DNA of 64,000 nt from DATGUN01 sp035301285 (GCA_035301285.1 DATGUN010000037.1:1-64000), one strand, 5' to 3'; numbered from the stretch's first letter, positions 33,522 to 42,981 are shown. The notes: generated by a model not told the origin, from the letters alone. A program made the numbers and translations.

Positions 33522-34829
33522 ATGCGAAAGTCACAGATATTGCCAGCTAAAAAATGGATGCTGGTCATTTCTTGTATTGGTGTTTTAGGTCTTGTTGCTT
33601 TTTCCGGATATATCCTGTTTGAAGCTACGAAAGCACAAGTAGAAGTCATGGATAACGGTGAAACACAAACTGTTCAAACACACGCAAATACGGTAGCACA
33701 GCTGCTTGACGAACTAGATATTACAGTTGGGGAACATGATGACATATCACCGGATATGGATGCAGCGATTGAAGATGAGATGAAAGTCAATCACAAAACA
33801 GCAAAAGAAGTAACCGTATCAATCAACAAAGATGAAGAGACGTATTATACCACCGTTGACACCATCGGGGAGTTTCTGGAAAAAGAGAACATCGAGGCGG
33901 GGAAGCATGATGATGTGTCCGTTGATCCAAGCGATGACATATCAGATGGCTTGGAAATCGAAATTGACAGAGCGTTTCAGGTCATGATTAACGATGGCGG
34001 TGACAAATCCAAGGTTTGGACGACTGGTGCAACAATCGAGCAATTATTAAGCAATCATGATATATCATTGAAAGATGCCGATAAAGTCAAGCCAGCCCTT
34101 GATGAGCAAGCCGAAAAAGATACAGCCATCAAAATCGTCCGTGTTGACACAGATACAGATAAGGTAGAGGAATCGGTTGCATTCGATACGATTACAGAAG
34201 AGGATGATTCTCTCAAAAAAGGCGAGGAAAAAGTCGTATCAGAAGGTAAAAAAGGAACAAAAGTAATGAAATATGAAATCACCATGGAAAATGGTGAGGA
34301 AGTTGATCGAGAACTTGTCGATGAAGAGGTCACAAAAGAAAGCAAGGATCGAGTCGTTGCAATCGGCACCAAAGAACCTGAACCAGAACCCAAGTCTGAA
34401 CCCGAAAAATCAGAATCAGATTTGGTCACTCTTTCGGATGACAAAAAAGACGATCAACACGATGAAAAAAGTGACAACAAAACGGATAATAGTGATGAAT
34501 CCAGCTCAGATAATAACGAAGAGCCCAGCTCGGACAGTGGTGAAGTATTATATATGATGGCAACAGGCTATACAGCAGATTGCAGTGGTTGTTCAGGTGT
34601 CACATCGACGGGAATCGACCTGAACAACAATCCCAATGCCAAAGTGGTTGCTGTTGACCCCTCTGTTATCCCACTGGGATCAAAGGTTTGGGTAGAAGGC
34701 TATGGAGAGGCGATCGCGGGTGACACTGGCGGTGCCATCAAAGGAAATCGAATTGACATCCATGTTCCCGATAAAGCGGATGCTGATAAATATAACGGCA
34801 AGGATGTCAAAGTTAAAATATTGGATTGA
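33522..34829 (+). CDS. rpfB: RpfB/YabE-type cell-wall protein (DUF348, G5, 3D)
   Basis: Secreted or anchored cell-wall hydrolase, 435 residues. Residues 13-32 are a signal anchor. Three DUF348 repeats follow (TVQTHANTVAQLLDELDITV; TYYTTVDTIGEFLEKENIEA; SKVWTTGATIEQLLSNHDIS), then a G5 domain (ITEEDDSLKKGEEKVVSEGK), a low-complexity acidic linker (about 285-345) and a C-terminal 3D domain with MATGYTADCSGCSG, TSTG, AVDPSVIPLGSKVWV and GDTGGAIKGNRIDIH. The three Asp of the 3D domain, which is a Sps/MltA-like barrel, are all present. The linker is much more acidic than in B. subtilis YabE. In that species an antisense RNA controls the gene; I cannot see one here. Confidence 0.93.
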   Translation: MRKSQILPAKKWMLVISCIGVLGLVAFSGYILFEATKAQVEVMDNGETQTVQTHANTVAQLLDELDITVGEHDDISPDMDAAIEDEMKVNHKTAKEVTVSINKDEETYYTTVDTIGEFLEKENIEAGKHDDVSVDPSDDISDGLEIEIDRAFQVMINDGGDKSKVWTTGATIEQLLSNHDISLKDADKVKPALDEQAEKDTAIKIVRVDTDTDKVEESVAFDTITEEDDSLKKGEEKVVSEGKKGTKVMKYEITMENGEEVDRELVDEEVTKESKDRVVAIGTKEPEPEPKSEPEKSESDLVTLSDDKKDDQHDEKSDNKTDNSDESSSDNNEEPSSDSGEVLYMMATGYTADCSGCSGVTSTGIDLNNNPNAKVVAVDPSVIPLGSKVWVEGYGEAIAGDTGGAIKGNRIDIHVPDKADADKYNGKDVKVKILD

Positions 34830-34976
34830 ACCCAGAAACTGAATATTCGTGAATCAATCTTCAGAAGGTGTCAACATGTCATATAACAGCACTCTTTAAC
34901 CGATAGGTTGACTAAAACACAGCTGGATGTACGTTTTGACTGTTGTAGGTTCTTTTGATTGAAGTTTCGCTTTATT

Positions 34977-35013
34977 GAAAAGCTCTTACCATGATATGAT
35001 GGTAAGAGCTTTT
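34977..35013 (+). terminator. terminator after rpfB
   Basis: AAAAGCTCTTACCAT and ATGGTAAGAGCTTTT form a 15-bp stem around GATATG. It is the best stem in the 34830-35037 gap. Confidence 0.9.
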
Positions 35014-35037
35014 AATAATCGATAAGGTGGCACCGTG

Positions 35038-35607
35038 ATGCAGATAAAAGAAGTGATCGTTGTTGAGGGCAGGGATGATACAGCGAAAGTGAAGCAAGCT
35101 GTCAATGCTGATACAATTGAGACGAATGGCTCGGCCATCAACAAAGAAACGTTAAAGCAAATACAACATGCGAAAGAAAAACGCGGTGTGATCATTTTTA
35201 CCGATCCTGATTATCCGGGCGAACGGATTCGTCACATCATAGATGATGCCGTTCCAGGTTGTAAACATGCGTTTCTGACTGAAAAACAAGCTGAGCCGCA
35301 AAAAGCAAAATACCATAGTCTGGGCATAGAACACGCCTCTATTACGGCCATTAAACAAGCGTTGGCACAAGTATATGAACTCAAACAGACCCCAACGAGC
35401 GAAATAACACGGGACGATCTGATTACATATGGATTGATTGGGGGTCAATATGCTGCGAGAAGGCGTCATAAAATAGGTGAAAAACTGCATATAGGCCATA
35501 TGAACGGCAAACAACTACTAAAGCGATTGCAGATGTTTGAAATCACGAAAGAGACATTTACAGACGTCATGTCCGAGATTTTAGAGGAGGAAAAAACAGA
35601 TGGGTAA
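35038..35607 (+). CDS. rnmV: ribonuclease M5
   Basis: Toprim nuclease that matures 5S rRNA. Metal-binding motifs: VVEGRDDTAKVKQAVN, then IIFTDPDYPGERIRHII. 189 residues from ATG 35038, chosen over GTG 35035 by spacing to AAGGTGG. Overlaps ksgA by eight bases; the pair is universally conserved in Bacillaceae. Confidence 0.95.
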   Translation: MQIKEVIVVEGRDDTAKVKQAVNADTIETNGSAINKETLKQIQHAKEKRGVIIFTDPDYPGERIRHIIDDAVPGCKHAFLTEKQAEPQKAKYHSLGIEHASITAIKQALAQVYELKQTPTSEITRDDLITYGLIGGQYAARRRHKIGEKLHIGHMNGKQLLKRLQMFEITKETFTDVMSEILEEEKTDG

Positions 35608-36478
35608 AAAATATATTGCCACCCCTGCCAGAACGAAAGAAATTTTACGGAATGAACACTTTTCCTTTAAAAAAAGTCTAGGACAAAATTTTATCATCGA
35701 TGCGAATATACTCCAAAAAATGATTGGAAAGTCTTCCATCGATCCACAAGCAGGTGTGATTGAAATCGGTCCCGGTATAGGCGCTTTGACCGAACAGTTG
35801 GCCCTCCATGCCGATAAGGTGCTTGCGTATGAAATTGATCAACGTTTGCTTCCGCTTTTGAAAACAACCTTGGAAGATTATGATAATATCCAAATTACGC
35901 ATCAAGATATTTTAAAGGCCGATATCGAAAAAGATATACAGTCTTATTTTAAATCTGGACAAATCATTCATATTGTAGCGAATTTGCCATACTATATAAC
36001 AACACCTATTTTAATGAAGTTGATACATGATGGGCTTCCGATCGACAGTATTACAGTGATGATTCAAAAAGAGGTCGCTGAACGCATGGCAGCCAAACCG
36101 AATACGAAACGGTATGGATCGTTATCGATCGCCGTTCAGTATTACACCTATTCACATGTGACGATGAATGTGCCGAAAACGGTTTTCATGCCCCAGCCAA
36201 ATGTTGATTCCGCAGTCTTGGAACTGACAAAACGAAAACACCCTCCTGTTACGGTTGTTGACGAGCCTTACTTTTTCAATTTTGTCCGTGCCTGTTTCCA
36301 GCAGAGACGGAAAACGTTGCGGAATAATCTGGTGACCCATTATAAAAATGTCTTGGATAAGGATGTGGTATCTGAATTACTTCAAAAAAGTAATATTGAC
36401 GGCACAAGGCGTGGTGAATCACTGACAATGGAGGAATTTGCCCACTTAGCCAATACGTTTTGGGAGAAGACGCATTAA
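35600..36478 (+). CDS. ksgA: 16S rRNA dimethyladenosine transferase
   Basis: Dimethylates A1518 and A1519 near the 3' end of 16S rRNA. 292 residues. FKKSLGQNFIIDANILQKM opens the domain, the SAM motif is VIEIGPGIGALTEQLA and the catalytic motif IVANLPYYITTPIL. In B. subtilis yabG follows; here the next gene is veg, so yabG has been lost or moved. Confidence 0.97.
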   Translation: MGKKYIATPARTKEILRNEHFSFKKSLGQNFIIDANILQKMIGKSSIDPQAGVIEIGPGIGALTEQLALHADKVLAYEIDQRLLPLLKTTLEDYDNIQITHQDILKADIEKDIQSYFKSGQIIHIVANLPYYITTPILMKLIHDGLPIDSITVMIQKEVAERMAAKPNTKRYGSLSIAVQYYTYSHVTMNVPKTVFMPQPNVDSAVLELTKRKHPPVTVVDEPYFFNFVRACFQQRRKTLRNNLVTHYKNVLDKDVVSELLQKSNIDGTRRGESLTMEEFAHLANTFWEKTH

Positions 36479-36592
36479 TTTAATTAGATTGTGTTTGATC
36501 TGTGATTTTACGCATTATAAAACGTTAAAAGAAAGCCATACATAATTTGTTAACAATTAGTCATAATAATGAACTGAAGCGAAAAGAAACAG

Positions 36593-36663
36593 TTGACAAT
36601 AAAAATCATATACTGTTATAATGTATAGTTTTATTTGACGTTTAAACGAGCTGGTGTTATAAT
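36593..36663 (+). promoter_or_regulatory. two tandem sigma-A promoters of veg
   Basis: Upstream promoter: TTGACA 36593-36598, 18 bases, TATAAT 36617-36622. Downstream promoter: TTGACG 36635-36640, 17 bases, TATAAT 36658-36663. Both are near consensus, in keeping with the strong veg promoters of B. subtilis. Confidence 0.88.
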
Positions 36664-36685
36664 AGTATCAGTGAGGTGGAGTATA

Positions 36686-36946
36686 GTGAAAACATTAGTC
36701 GAAATCAAGCAAGCTCTTGAAGGTCAAATTGGCAAGCGGTTAAAGCTGACTGCCAATGGCGGAAGAAGAAAGACGATTATACGGTCAGGCATACTTGCTG
36801 AAACGTATCCATCCGTATTTGTTGTTGAATTGGACCAGGAAGAAAATGCATTCGAACGTGTTTCATATAGCTATGCAGACGTTTTAACCGAGACGGTGGA
36901 GTTGAGTTTTTCAGATGAACGTACCAAGGTTGCTTTAGAGCAGTAA
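36686..36946 (+). CDS. veg: Veg protein, biofilm stimulator
   Basis: Protein of 86 residues, highly conserved in Firmicutes: LTANGGRRKTIIRSGILAET, then YPSVFVVELDQEENAFERVS and YSYADVLTETVEL. In B. subtilis Veg stimulates biofilm formation by interfering with SinR. The GTG at 36686 follows GTGAGGTGGA and gives the family start VKTLVEIKQAL. Two strong promoters lie just upstream. Confidence 0.94.
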   Translation: MKTLVEIKQALEGQIGKRLKLTANGGRRKTIIRSGILAETYPSVFVVELDQEENAFERVSYSYADVLTETVELSFSDERTKVALEQ

Positions 36947-37033
36947 ACATTTGTTTGCTGCTTTTTGTATTTTATGGGGGTTTGTCGTTATTATCCGCAT
37001 TTTAATTATTTCCTGTCTTACATATAAATCCCG

Positions 37034-37063
37034 TGTGTTTAATTGTGGCCTGGGCACATACTA
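37034..37063 (+). promoter_or_regulatory. probable sigma-G promoter of sspF
   Basis: A perfect sigma-G -10 CATACTA lies at 37057-37063. The -35 (TGTGTT, 17 bases upstream) is a poor match to TGAATA. sspF is forespore-expressed in B. subtilis. Confidence 0.5.
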
Positions 37064-37111
37064 ATAGTGTCGTAATGATGACTATACTCAAGTGAAGGGG
37101 GTTGTTCTTTC

Positions 37112-37288
37112 GTGGCTGGACGAGGGATGATGTCAGACCATATGAAAGAAGAAATTGCTAAAGAGTTAGGTTTTTACGACACGGTGCAAAAAGAAGGCTG
37201 GGGCGGTATCAAAGCGAAAGATGCCGGTAACATGGTGAAACGTGCAATTGAAATAGCCGAAGAAAGCATGCAGCGTAGCCAACCCTAG
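37112..37288 (+). CDS. sspF: alpha/beta-type small acid-soluble spore protein SspF
   Basis: DNA-binding spore protein of 58 residues. The sequence starts MAGRGMMSDHMKEEIAKELG and continues FYDTVQKEGWGGIKAKDAGN then MVKRAIEIAEE, the SspF pattern. The start is GTG, ten bases after AAGGGGG. It binds and protects forespore DNA. A clear terminator follows. It follows veg as in B. subtilis. Confidence 0.95.
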   Translation: MAGRGMMSDHMKEEIAKELGFYDTVQKEGWGGIKAKDAGNMVKRAIEIAEESMQRSQP

Positions 37289-37316
37289 TTTCTGATCAGA
37301 AACGGCATGCTAGGGG

Positions 37317-37352
37317 AAACGTCTGTTTATAACAGGCGTTTTTCTTTTTGGT
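37317..37352 (+). terminator. terminator after sspF
   Basis: AAACGTCTGT and ACAGGCGTTT pair around TTATA, followed by TTCTTTTT. Confidence 0.85.
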
Positions 37353-37446
37353 CAATCATTTGGCTTTTGTTCTTTTGCGATTTCCTCTAAACGGTCGTCT
37401 CCACTTTTTTAATATGATACAATTTGAATAATCAGGTGGTGATGGG

Positions 37447-38301
37447 ATGGTTATTTTGGAGCGGGCCAAGGCTAAAATCACGTTGTCATTGGATGTGCTC
37501 GGTAAGCGTGATGACGGTTATCATGATGTGGAAATGGTTATGACGACGATTGATTTTTCCGATCGATTGGAACTATACCCACTGACACAAGATCGGATTG
37601 AAGTGACTGCCGATAATCAGTATGTACCGAATGATGAACGGAACTTGGCGTATAAAGCTGCACATGAACTGAAAAAGATATATCAAATTCCTTATGGTGT
37701 ACGGATCGATATACAGAAAAAGATCCCTGTATCGGCGGGATTGGGTGGTGGAAGCAGTGATGCCGCTGCCGTGCTGAGAGGCTTGAACAGGTTGTGGGGT
37801 TTGCAGCTTTCCCTTTATCGATTGGCGGAGATCGGTTCATATATCGGGTCCGACGTCCCGTTTTGCATATACGGCGCGACAGCTTTGGTCAGTGGTCGTG
37901 GGGAAAAGGTCCAGAAGTTATCATCACCGCCTTCGTGTTGGGTTGTTTTGGCGAAACCCGATATAGGTGTATCGACACGAAACGTTTTTCGGCATATCGA
38001 TATGAATATGATTCATCATCCGGATACAGATGGGGTGCTTCGTGCGATTTCTGAAAAGAGCTTTTATAGACTTAGCGACAGTATTGGAAATGCCCTTGAA
38101 GAAATTACATTCCAATATTATCCGGAAACGAAACGAGTCAAAGAAAAGATGATGCATTACGGCATATCGGGCGTGTTGATGAGTGGCAGTGGTCCAACGA
38201 TATTTGGATTGGTGGAGCAGCAATCCAAAGCGCGACGTGTCTATAATGGGTTACGTGGGTTTTGTCGCGAAGTTTATATGGTGCGCATGATAGGTGTATA
38301 G
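37447..38301 (+). CDS. ispE: 4-diphosphocytidyl-2-C-methyl-D-erythritol kinase
   Basis: GHMP kinase of the MEP isoprenoid pathway, 284 residues. Opening motif ERAKAKITLSLDVLGKRDDG YH, ATP loop PVSAGLGGGSSDAAAVLRGL and the C-terminal MSGSGPTIFGLV glycine motif are all present. AGGTGGTGAT precedes the ATG. Confidence 0.96.
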   Translation: MVILERAKAKITLSLDVLGKRDDGYHDVEMVMTTIDFSDRLELYPLTQDRIEVTADNQYVPNDERNLAYKAAHELKKIYQIPYGVRIDIQKKIPVSAGLGGGSSDAAAVLRGLNRLWGLQLSLYRLAEIGSYIGSDVPFCIYGATALVSGRGEKVQKLSSPPSCWVVLAKPDIGVSTRNVFRHIDMNMIHHPDTDGVLRAISEKSFYRLSDSIGNALEEITFQYYPETKRVKEKMMHYGISGVLMSGSGPTIFGLVEQQSKARRVYNGLRGFCREVYMVRMIGV

Positions 38302-38372
38302 CGAATTTCTTGCCGAAACACGTATATTAGTGGTATATTCAGATATAAATATTCGGTTTTAGGGGTGGAAGC

Positions 38373-39182
38373 ATGCGTAGAAGCGATCGTTTGGTTGCGA
38401 TGACACAGTATTTTTTGGAAAATCCGAGGTATCATACGCCTTTGCCGACTTTCCGGGAGTGGTTTCAATCTGCTAAATCATCGATAAGCGAGGACCTTGT
38501 GATCATCGATGACATGTTTAAAAAACAAGGCATCGGTTATTTGGAACGCAATCCGGGTGCCGGTGGCGGTGTAAAATATATTCCGGTTTCTTCCGAAAGA
38601 AACAGTCTGGACTTCATAGATGAACTTTGCGAAACGTTGGAAGACCCTGAGCGAATATTGCCGGGGGGCTATTTATATATGAGTGATTTATTGGGAAACC
38701 CCAAAACAGTCAGGCAAATCGGTCGTATTCTGGCATCGAAATTTGCAAATGTATCATTGGACGCCGTTGTTACAGTTGCAACAAAGGGTATTCCACTTGC
38801 ATATGCGGTGGCATCATTCCTGGATGTTCCAGTCATTATTGTCCGCCGTGACCCAAAAGTGACGGAGGGCTCTTCGGTGAGCATCAATTATGTATCGGGT
38901 TCATCTCGAAAAATCCAAACAATGGTTTTGCCGAAGAGAAGCCTTCAAGACGGGGCGAACGTTTGTATTATCGATGATTTTATGAAAGCGGGAGGAACGA
39001 TTACCGGCATGACCAGCCTGTTATCTGAATTTCAGGCAAATGTTAAAGCAATAGGTGTTTTGGCAGAAGCGGATGATGAAGAAGATGAACGTACTGTCCA
39101 GGATTATACGTCTCTCATAAAAATAAAAAATGTGGATATGAAAAAAAATAGCATTGAAGTAACGAGAGGAAATCTGCAATGA
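38373..39182 (+). CDS. purR: pur operon repressor PurR
   Basis: Represses purine synthesis genes; PRPP relieves it. The N-terminal winged helix is RRSDRLVAMTQYFLENPRYH, and the PRTase-like domain has the PRPP motif VCIIDDFMKAGGTITGM. 269 residues. In B. subtilis yabJ follows; here the next gene is spoVG, 202 bases on, and yabJ is absent. Confidence 0.96.
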   Translation: MRRSDRLVAMTQYFLENPRYHTPLPTFREWFQSAKSSISEDLVIIDDMFKKQGIGYLERNPGAGGGVKYIPVSSERNSLDFIDELCETLEDPERILPGGYLYMSDLLGNPKTVRQIGRILASKFANVSLDAVVTVATKGIPLAYAVASFLDVPVIIVRRDPKVTEGSSVSINYVSGSSRKIQTMVLPKRSLQDGANVCIIDDFMKAGGTITGMTSLLSEFQANVKAIGVLAEADDEEDERTVQDYTSLIKIKNVDMKKNSIEVTRGNLQ

Positions 39183-39316
39183 AATCTAAGGAAAGCATCT
39201 TTTTTCCCCATGTCTATCAACTTGGTTGGAAAGTTGATATAGCAGCATTTTCGAAAATAGCGGATCGTTGAAGGGTCACTTTCCAAAAAAACTTTTAACT
39301 TTTTTCATCATAAAGC

Positions 39317-39351
39317 AGGATTTTTCTATCTTTTGTAGAAATAGGTATAAT
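39317..39351 (+). promoter_or_regulatory. sigma-H-type promoter of spoVG
   Basis: AGGATTT at 39317-39323, 14 bases, GAAAT at 39338-39342, matching the sigma-H form AGGAWWW/GAAT with one inserted or changed base. A sigma-A-like TATAAT lies at 39346-39351. spoVG is the classic sigma-H gene of B. subtilis. Confidence 0.55.
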
Positions 39352-39384
39352 AGAGGCTTTAATGGAAAAAGGTGGTGAAACATC

Positions 39385-39675
39385 ATGGAAGTTACTGACG
39401 TACGATTACGCCGCGTCAATTCGGAAGGTAGGATGCGTGCTATAGCATCGATAACATTTGATGCTGAGTTTGTTGTACATGATATCCGCGTGATAGATGG
39501 AAACAACGGACTGTTTGTTGCAATGCCGTCAAAAAGAACTCCGGATGGGGAATTTCGCGATATCGCACATCCTATCAATTCTACAACGCGTGCGAAAATC
39601 CAGGAAGCTGTTTTGGAAGAATACCGTCGAGCAGGGGAAGATAAAGTTGAGTATGAAGAGGCGGGAGCTTCCTAA
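39385..39675 (+). CDS. spoVG: septation/RNA-binding regulator SpoVG
   Basis: Protein of 96 residues: MEVTDVRLRRVNSEGRMRAI, then FVVHDIRVIDGNNGLFVAMP, SKRTPDGEFRDIAHPI and the AKIQEAVLEEY helix. Binds nucleic acid and affects asymmetric septation and many envelope genes. GGTGG lies before the ATG. A short T-rich hairpin region follows before glmU. Confidence 0.96.
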   Translation: MEVTDVRLRRVNSEGRMRAIASITFDAEFVVHDIRVIDGNNGLFVAMPSKRTPDGEFRDIAHPINSTTRAKIQEAVLEEYRRAGEDKVEYEEAGAS

Positions 39676-39830
39676 TTGTATATTAAGGGATATTGGGGGA
39701 GGACTAATCATGACGATTAGCCCTCTTTTTATTGTTGTATGAGATTACTGGGCACTTATCGTCATTAATTCTTGAAATCAGACCATATTTAAGATATATT
39801 CATAATGGATAAATAATATGGGGGATTTTT

Positions 39831-41210
39831 ATGAAAAAACGTAATGCTGTTATTTTGGCAGCTGGACAAGGGACACGTATGAAGTCCAAGCTATATAAAG
39901 TACTTCACCCCGTTTTAGGCCGACCAATGTTAGAGCACGTTTTGGATCAACTAGAAGCTGTCAAGTTGGATAAACGTGTAACCATTGTTGGTCATGGTGC
40001 CGAACAAGTGGTGAAACTGATCAATGATAGAAGTGAATGTGTACGACAGGATGAACAGTTGGGAACAGGTCATGCTGTACTCCAAGCTGAGTCATTGTTG
40101 AAAGATATAGAAGGCACCACCATTGTTGTGTGTGGAGATACACCCCTGATAACCGAAAAAACATACAAGGAACTATTTGAGCACCATGAAATTACAGGTG
40201 CCGCAGCAACTATATTAACTGCTGATGTCCCTGACCCTACTGGCTATGGCAGGGTTATTCGTAATGGGGATAATGAAGTGGAAAAAGTTGTGGAACATAA
40301 AGATGCCAATGCCGAGGAACGCAATGTCACCGAAATAAATACCGGAACGTATTGTTTTGATAATCAGGCGCTCTTTGAAGCTTTACATGACGTATCAAAC
40401 GATAACGTGCAGGGAGAATATTATTTGCCTGATGCAGTAGAGATCATACGTCGTAACGGTGGTAAGGTAAGTGGATTAATGACATCTGATTTTTCGGAAA
40501 CACTGGGAATCAATGACCGCAAAGCCCTCGCAGAAGCAGAGAAAATCATGCGGAGGCGGGTGAATGAAAAGCACCTGAAAAACGGTGTCACCATGCTTGA
40601 TGTGGACACGACATATATTGGTATGGATGTTATCATAGAGCAAGATGTTATGATTCATCCGGGGACCCATATTTCAGGTCATACGGTTATAAAAGAAGGT
40701 GCAGAAATCGGTCCGTATGCTGACATAAGCGATTCCACAATCGGGCAGGAGAGCACAATACAGCAAAGCGTTGTTGAAAACAGTGTTGTCGGGAACCAAG
40801 TGAAAATTGGCCCATATGCTCATATACGTCCGGAAGCTGACATTCAGGATGAGGTAAAAATAGGTAACTTTGTTGAAGTGAAAAAGTCTACGATCGGATC
40901 GGGTTCCAAAGTGCCTCATTTAAGCTACATAGGGGATGCGGCTATCGGAAGAAAAGTGAATATGGGTTGTGGTACAATTACAGTAAACTATGATGGCGTT
41001 AAAAAACATCGAACCGTCATTGAAGATGATGCGTTCATCGGTTGCAATGCCAATTTGATTGCACCGCTATCGATAGGAAGGGGATCGTTTATCGCAGCAG
41101 GCTCAACGATCACAAAAGATGTTCCAGAGGACTCATTATCGGTTGCAAGAGGCAGGCAGACAAACAAAGAAGGTTATGCAAGTCGATTGAAAAACCGTAA
41201 AAACAATTAA
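39831..41210 (+). CDS. glmU: bifunctional UDP-GlcNAc pyrophosphorylase/GlcN-1-P acetyltransferase
   Basis: Makes UDP-N-acetylglucosamine for the cell wall. The N-terminal uridyltransferase has VILAAGQGTRMKSKLYKVLH; the C-terminal left-handed beta-helix (residues about 250-459) has hexapeptide repeats and the active-site GNFVEVKKSTIGSGSKVPHL SY. 459 residues. Sixteen bases separate it from prs; they are co-transcribed. Confidence 0.97.
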   Translation: MKKRNAVILAAGQGTRMKSKLYKVLHPVLGRPMLEHVLDQLEAVKLDKRVTIVGHGAEQVVKLINDRSECVRQDEQLGTGHAVLQAESLLKDIEGTTIVVCGDTPLITEKTYKELFEHHEITGAAATILTADVPDPTGYGRVIRNGDNEVEKVVEHKDANAEERNVTEINTGTYCFDNQALFEALHDVSNDNVQGEYYLPDAVEIIRRNGGKVSGLMTSDFSETLGINDRKALAEAEKIMRRRVNEKHLKNGVTMLDVDTTYIGMDVIIEQDVMIHPGTHISGHTVIKEGAEIGPYADISDSTIGQESTIQQSVVENSVVGNQVKIGPYAHIRPEADIQDEVKIGNFVEVKKSTIGSGSKVPHLSYIGDAAIGRKVNMGCGTITVNYDGVKKHRTVIEDDAFIGCNANLIAPLSIGRGSFIAAGSTITKDVPEDSLSVARGRQTNKEGYASRLKNRKNN

Positions 41211-41225
41211 CGGAGGGTTACATCC

Positions 41226-42179
41226 ATGGCGTCCAGCTACAATGATTCGAAGTTTAAAGTTTTTTCATTGAATTCAAATCTCGAACTCGCAAAAGCAATT
41301 GCAGATCACATCGGAACATCATTGGGGAAATGTACCGTCAATTCTTTCAGTGATGGCGAAATCCAGATCAATATCGAAGAGAGTGTACGAGGGTGTGATG
41401 TTTATGTTGTCCAATCGACATGTTCACCGGTCAACCACCATATAATGGAGTTGCTCATCATGATTGACGCATTGAAACGCGCCTCTGCCAGATCGATCAA
41501 TATCGTGATGCCGTATTACGGCTATGCCCGGCAGGACCGTAAAGCCCGCTCCAGAGAACCGATTACAGCAAAGCTTGTTGCGGATATCCTGGAAACAGCA
41601 GGTGCCGAACGCGTGATTACACTTGATTTACATGCACCACAAATTCAAGCGTTTTTCGACGTGCCGATCGATCATCTACAAGGTGTTCCGATTTTGACAG
41701 ATTACTTTAAAGGGAAAAATTTGGAGGATGTCATTGTTGTTTCTCCTGACCATGGGGGAGTGACCCGAGCCCGAAGTATGGCCGATCGCCTGAAAGCTCC
41801 GATCGGGATTATCGACAAGAGAAGACCCAAACCAAATGTCGCAGAAGTCATGAATATCATAGGCGATATCGAAGGCAAGACAGCGATTTTAATAGATGAT
41901 ATCATAGATACAGCGGGGACGATAACCATTGCTGCCAATGCGCTGGTTGAAAGTGGTGCAAAAGAGGTATATGCCTGTTGTACCCACCCGGTACTATCGG
42001 GCCCGGCGTTGAAAAGAATCGATGAGTCTGCCATCAAGGAATTGGTGATTACCAACACCATTCCGTTACCGGAAGAAAAACGCATCGATAAAATCACCGA
42101 ATTATCGGTCGCATCACTTATCGGGGATGCAATCATTCGTGTGCATGAGCTGAAATCAGTCAGTAAATTATTCGATTGA
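41226..42179 (+). CDS. prs: ribose-phosphate pyrophosphokinase
   Basis: Makes PRPP from ribose 5-phosphate and ATP. 317 residues. The signature LLIMIDALKRASARSINIVM, catalytic VISPDHGG-like VVSPDHGGVTRAR and the PRPP-binding ILIDDIIDTAGTI are present. A GGAGGG site precedes the start. Its product is also the effector of PurR, encoded 2 kb upstream. Confidence 0.97.
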   Translation: MASSYNDSKFKVFSLNSNLELAKAIADHIGTSLGKCTVNSFSDGEIQINIEESVRGCDVYVVQSTCSPVNHHIMELLIMIDALKRASARSINIVMPYYGYARQDRKARSREPITAKLVADILETAGAERVITLDLHAPQIQAFFDVPIDHLQGVPILTDYFKGKNLEDVIVVSPDHGGVTRARSMADRLKAPIGIIDKRRPKPNVAEVMNIIGDIEGKTAILIDDIIDTAGTITIAANALVESGAKEVYACCTHPVLSGPALKRIDESAIKELVITNTIPLPEEKRIDKITELSVASLIGDAIIRVHELKSVSKLFD

Positions 42180-42339
42180 TCTCAGTTTGAATAAGTAATA
42201 TTTTGTCTTCAGCGTAAACTGTGGTTTAATAGTAAAGGAACGGTCATATCGCGTGACATGAAACCAGAATGCAAATGACAACAAATGAATGAAAACAAAT
42301 TGATGCCATAAGGTGTTCAAATAATGGAGGATGATAAGA

Positions 42340-42981
42340 ATGACAGTAACATTGAAAGCAACACAAAGAGAAAACCTTAAACATTCCGCTACCAAAAAAC
42401 TAAGACAGAGTGGACATGTGCCAGCAGTGTTGTATGGTAAAAAAGACGAAGCTTCATCTATCGCAGTCAATAGTATCGAGCTTGTCAAGACAGTTCGTGA
42501 TGAAGGCCGTAACGCGATTATTTCCTTGGATGTCGAAAACGGAAAAACAGTAGATGTCATGTTGCATGAGTATCAAATGGATCCGATCAAAGATGAATTG
42601 ATCCATGCCGATTTTTATGTCGTCGATATGAAAGAAGAAATGGATGTTGAAGTACCTCTACGCGTGGAAGGTGAAGCAGTAGGTGCCAAAGAAGGTGGCG
42701 TGTTGCAACAGCCACTATATGAACTTCAAGTTCGTGCCAAACCTGCCGATATTCCTGAAGAAATCACAGTCGATGTTTCCGAACTTGAAATTGGTGACAC
42801 GATCTCATTGACAGATTTGCCGACTTCCGACAAATATGAATTTTTGGATGATGACGATACAACAATCGCTACAGTTGTACCACCAACCGAGGAAGAGCCG
42901 TTAGAAGAAGATGAAGAAGAAGACGCCGCTCAAGAGCCGGAACTGGTTAACGCTGAAGAGGACGAAGAAGAAGAAAATTAA
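42340..42981 (+). CDS. rplY: 50S ribosomal protein L25/general stress protein Ctc
   Basis: Long-form L25 that binds 5S rRNA, 213 residues. The N-terminal L25 domain is LKHSATKKLRQSGHVPAVLY G, and the TL5-type C-domain runs to about residue 190, ending in a very acidic tail (EEPLEEDEEEDAAQEPEL). The ATG at 42340 is nine bases after GGAGG; an ATG at 42331 abuts it. In B. subtilis ctc is sigma-B dependent; I see no good sigma-B promoter here. Confidence 0.94.
   Translation: MTVTLKATQRENLKHSATKKLRQSGHVPAVLYGKKDEASSIAVNSIELVKTVRDEGRNAIISLDVENGKTVDVMLHEYQMDPIKDELIHADFYVVDMKEEMDVEVPLRVEGEAVGAKEGGVLQQPLYELQVRAKPADIPEEITVDVSELEIGDTISLTDLPTSDKYEFLDDDDTTIATVVPPTEEEPLEEDEEEDAAQEPELVNAEEDEEEEN

Noticed and set aside
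42210..42270. Sigma-B promoter for rplY (ctc)
   Set aside because: A GTTTAA-like box is present but the matching GGGTAT-type -10 is poor.
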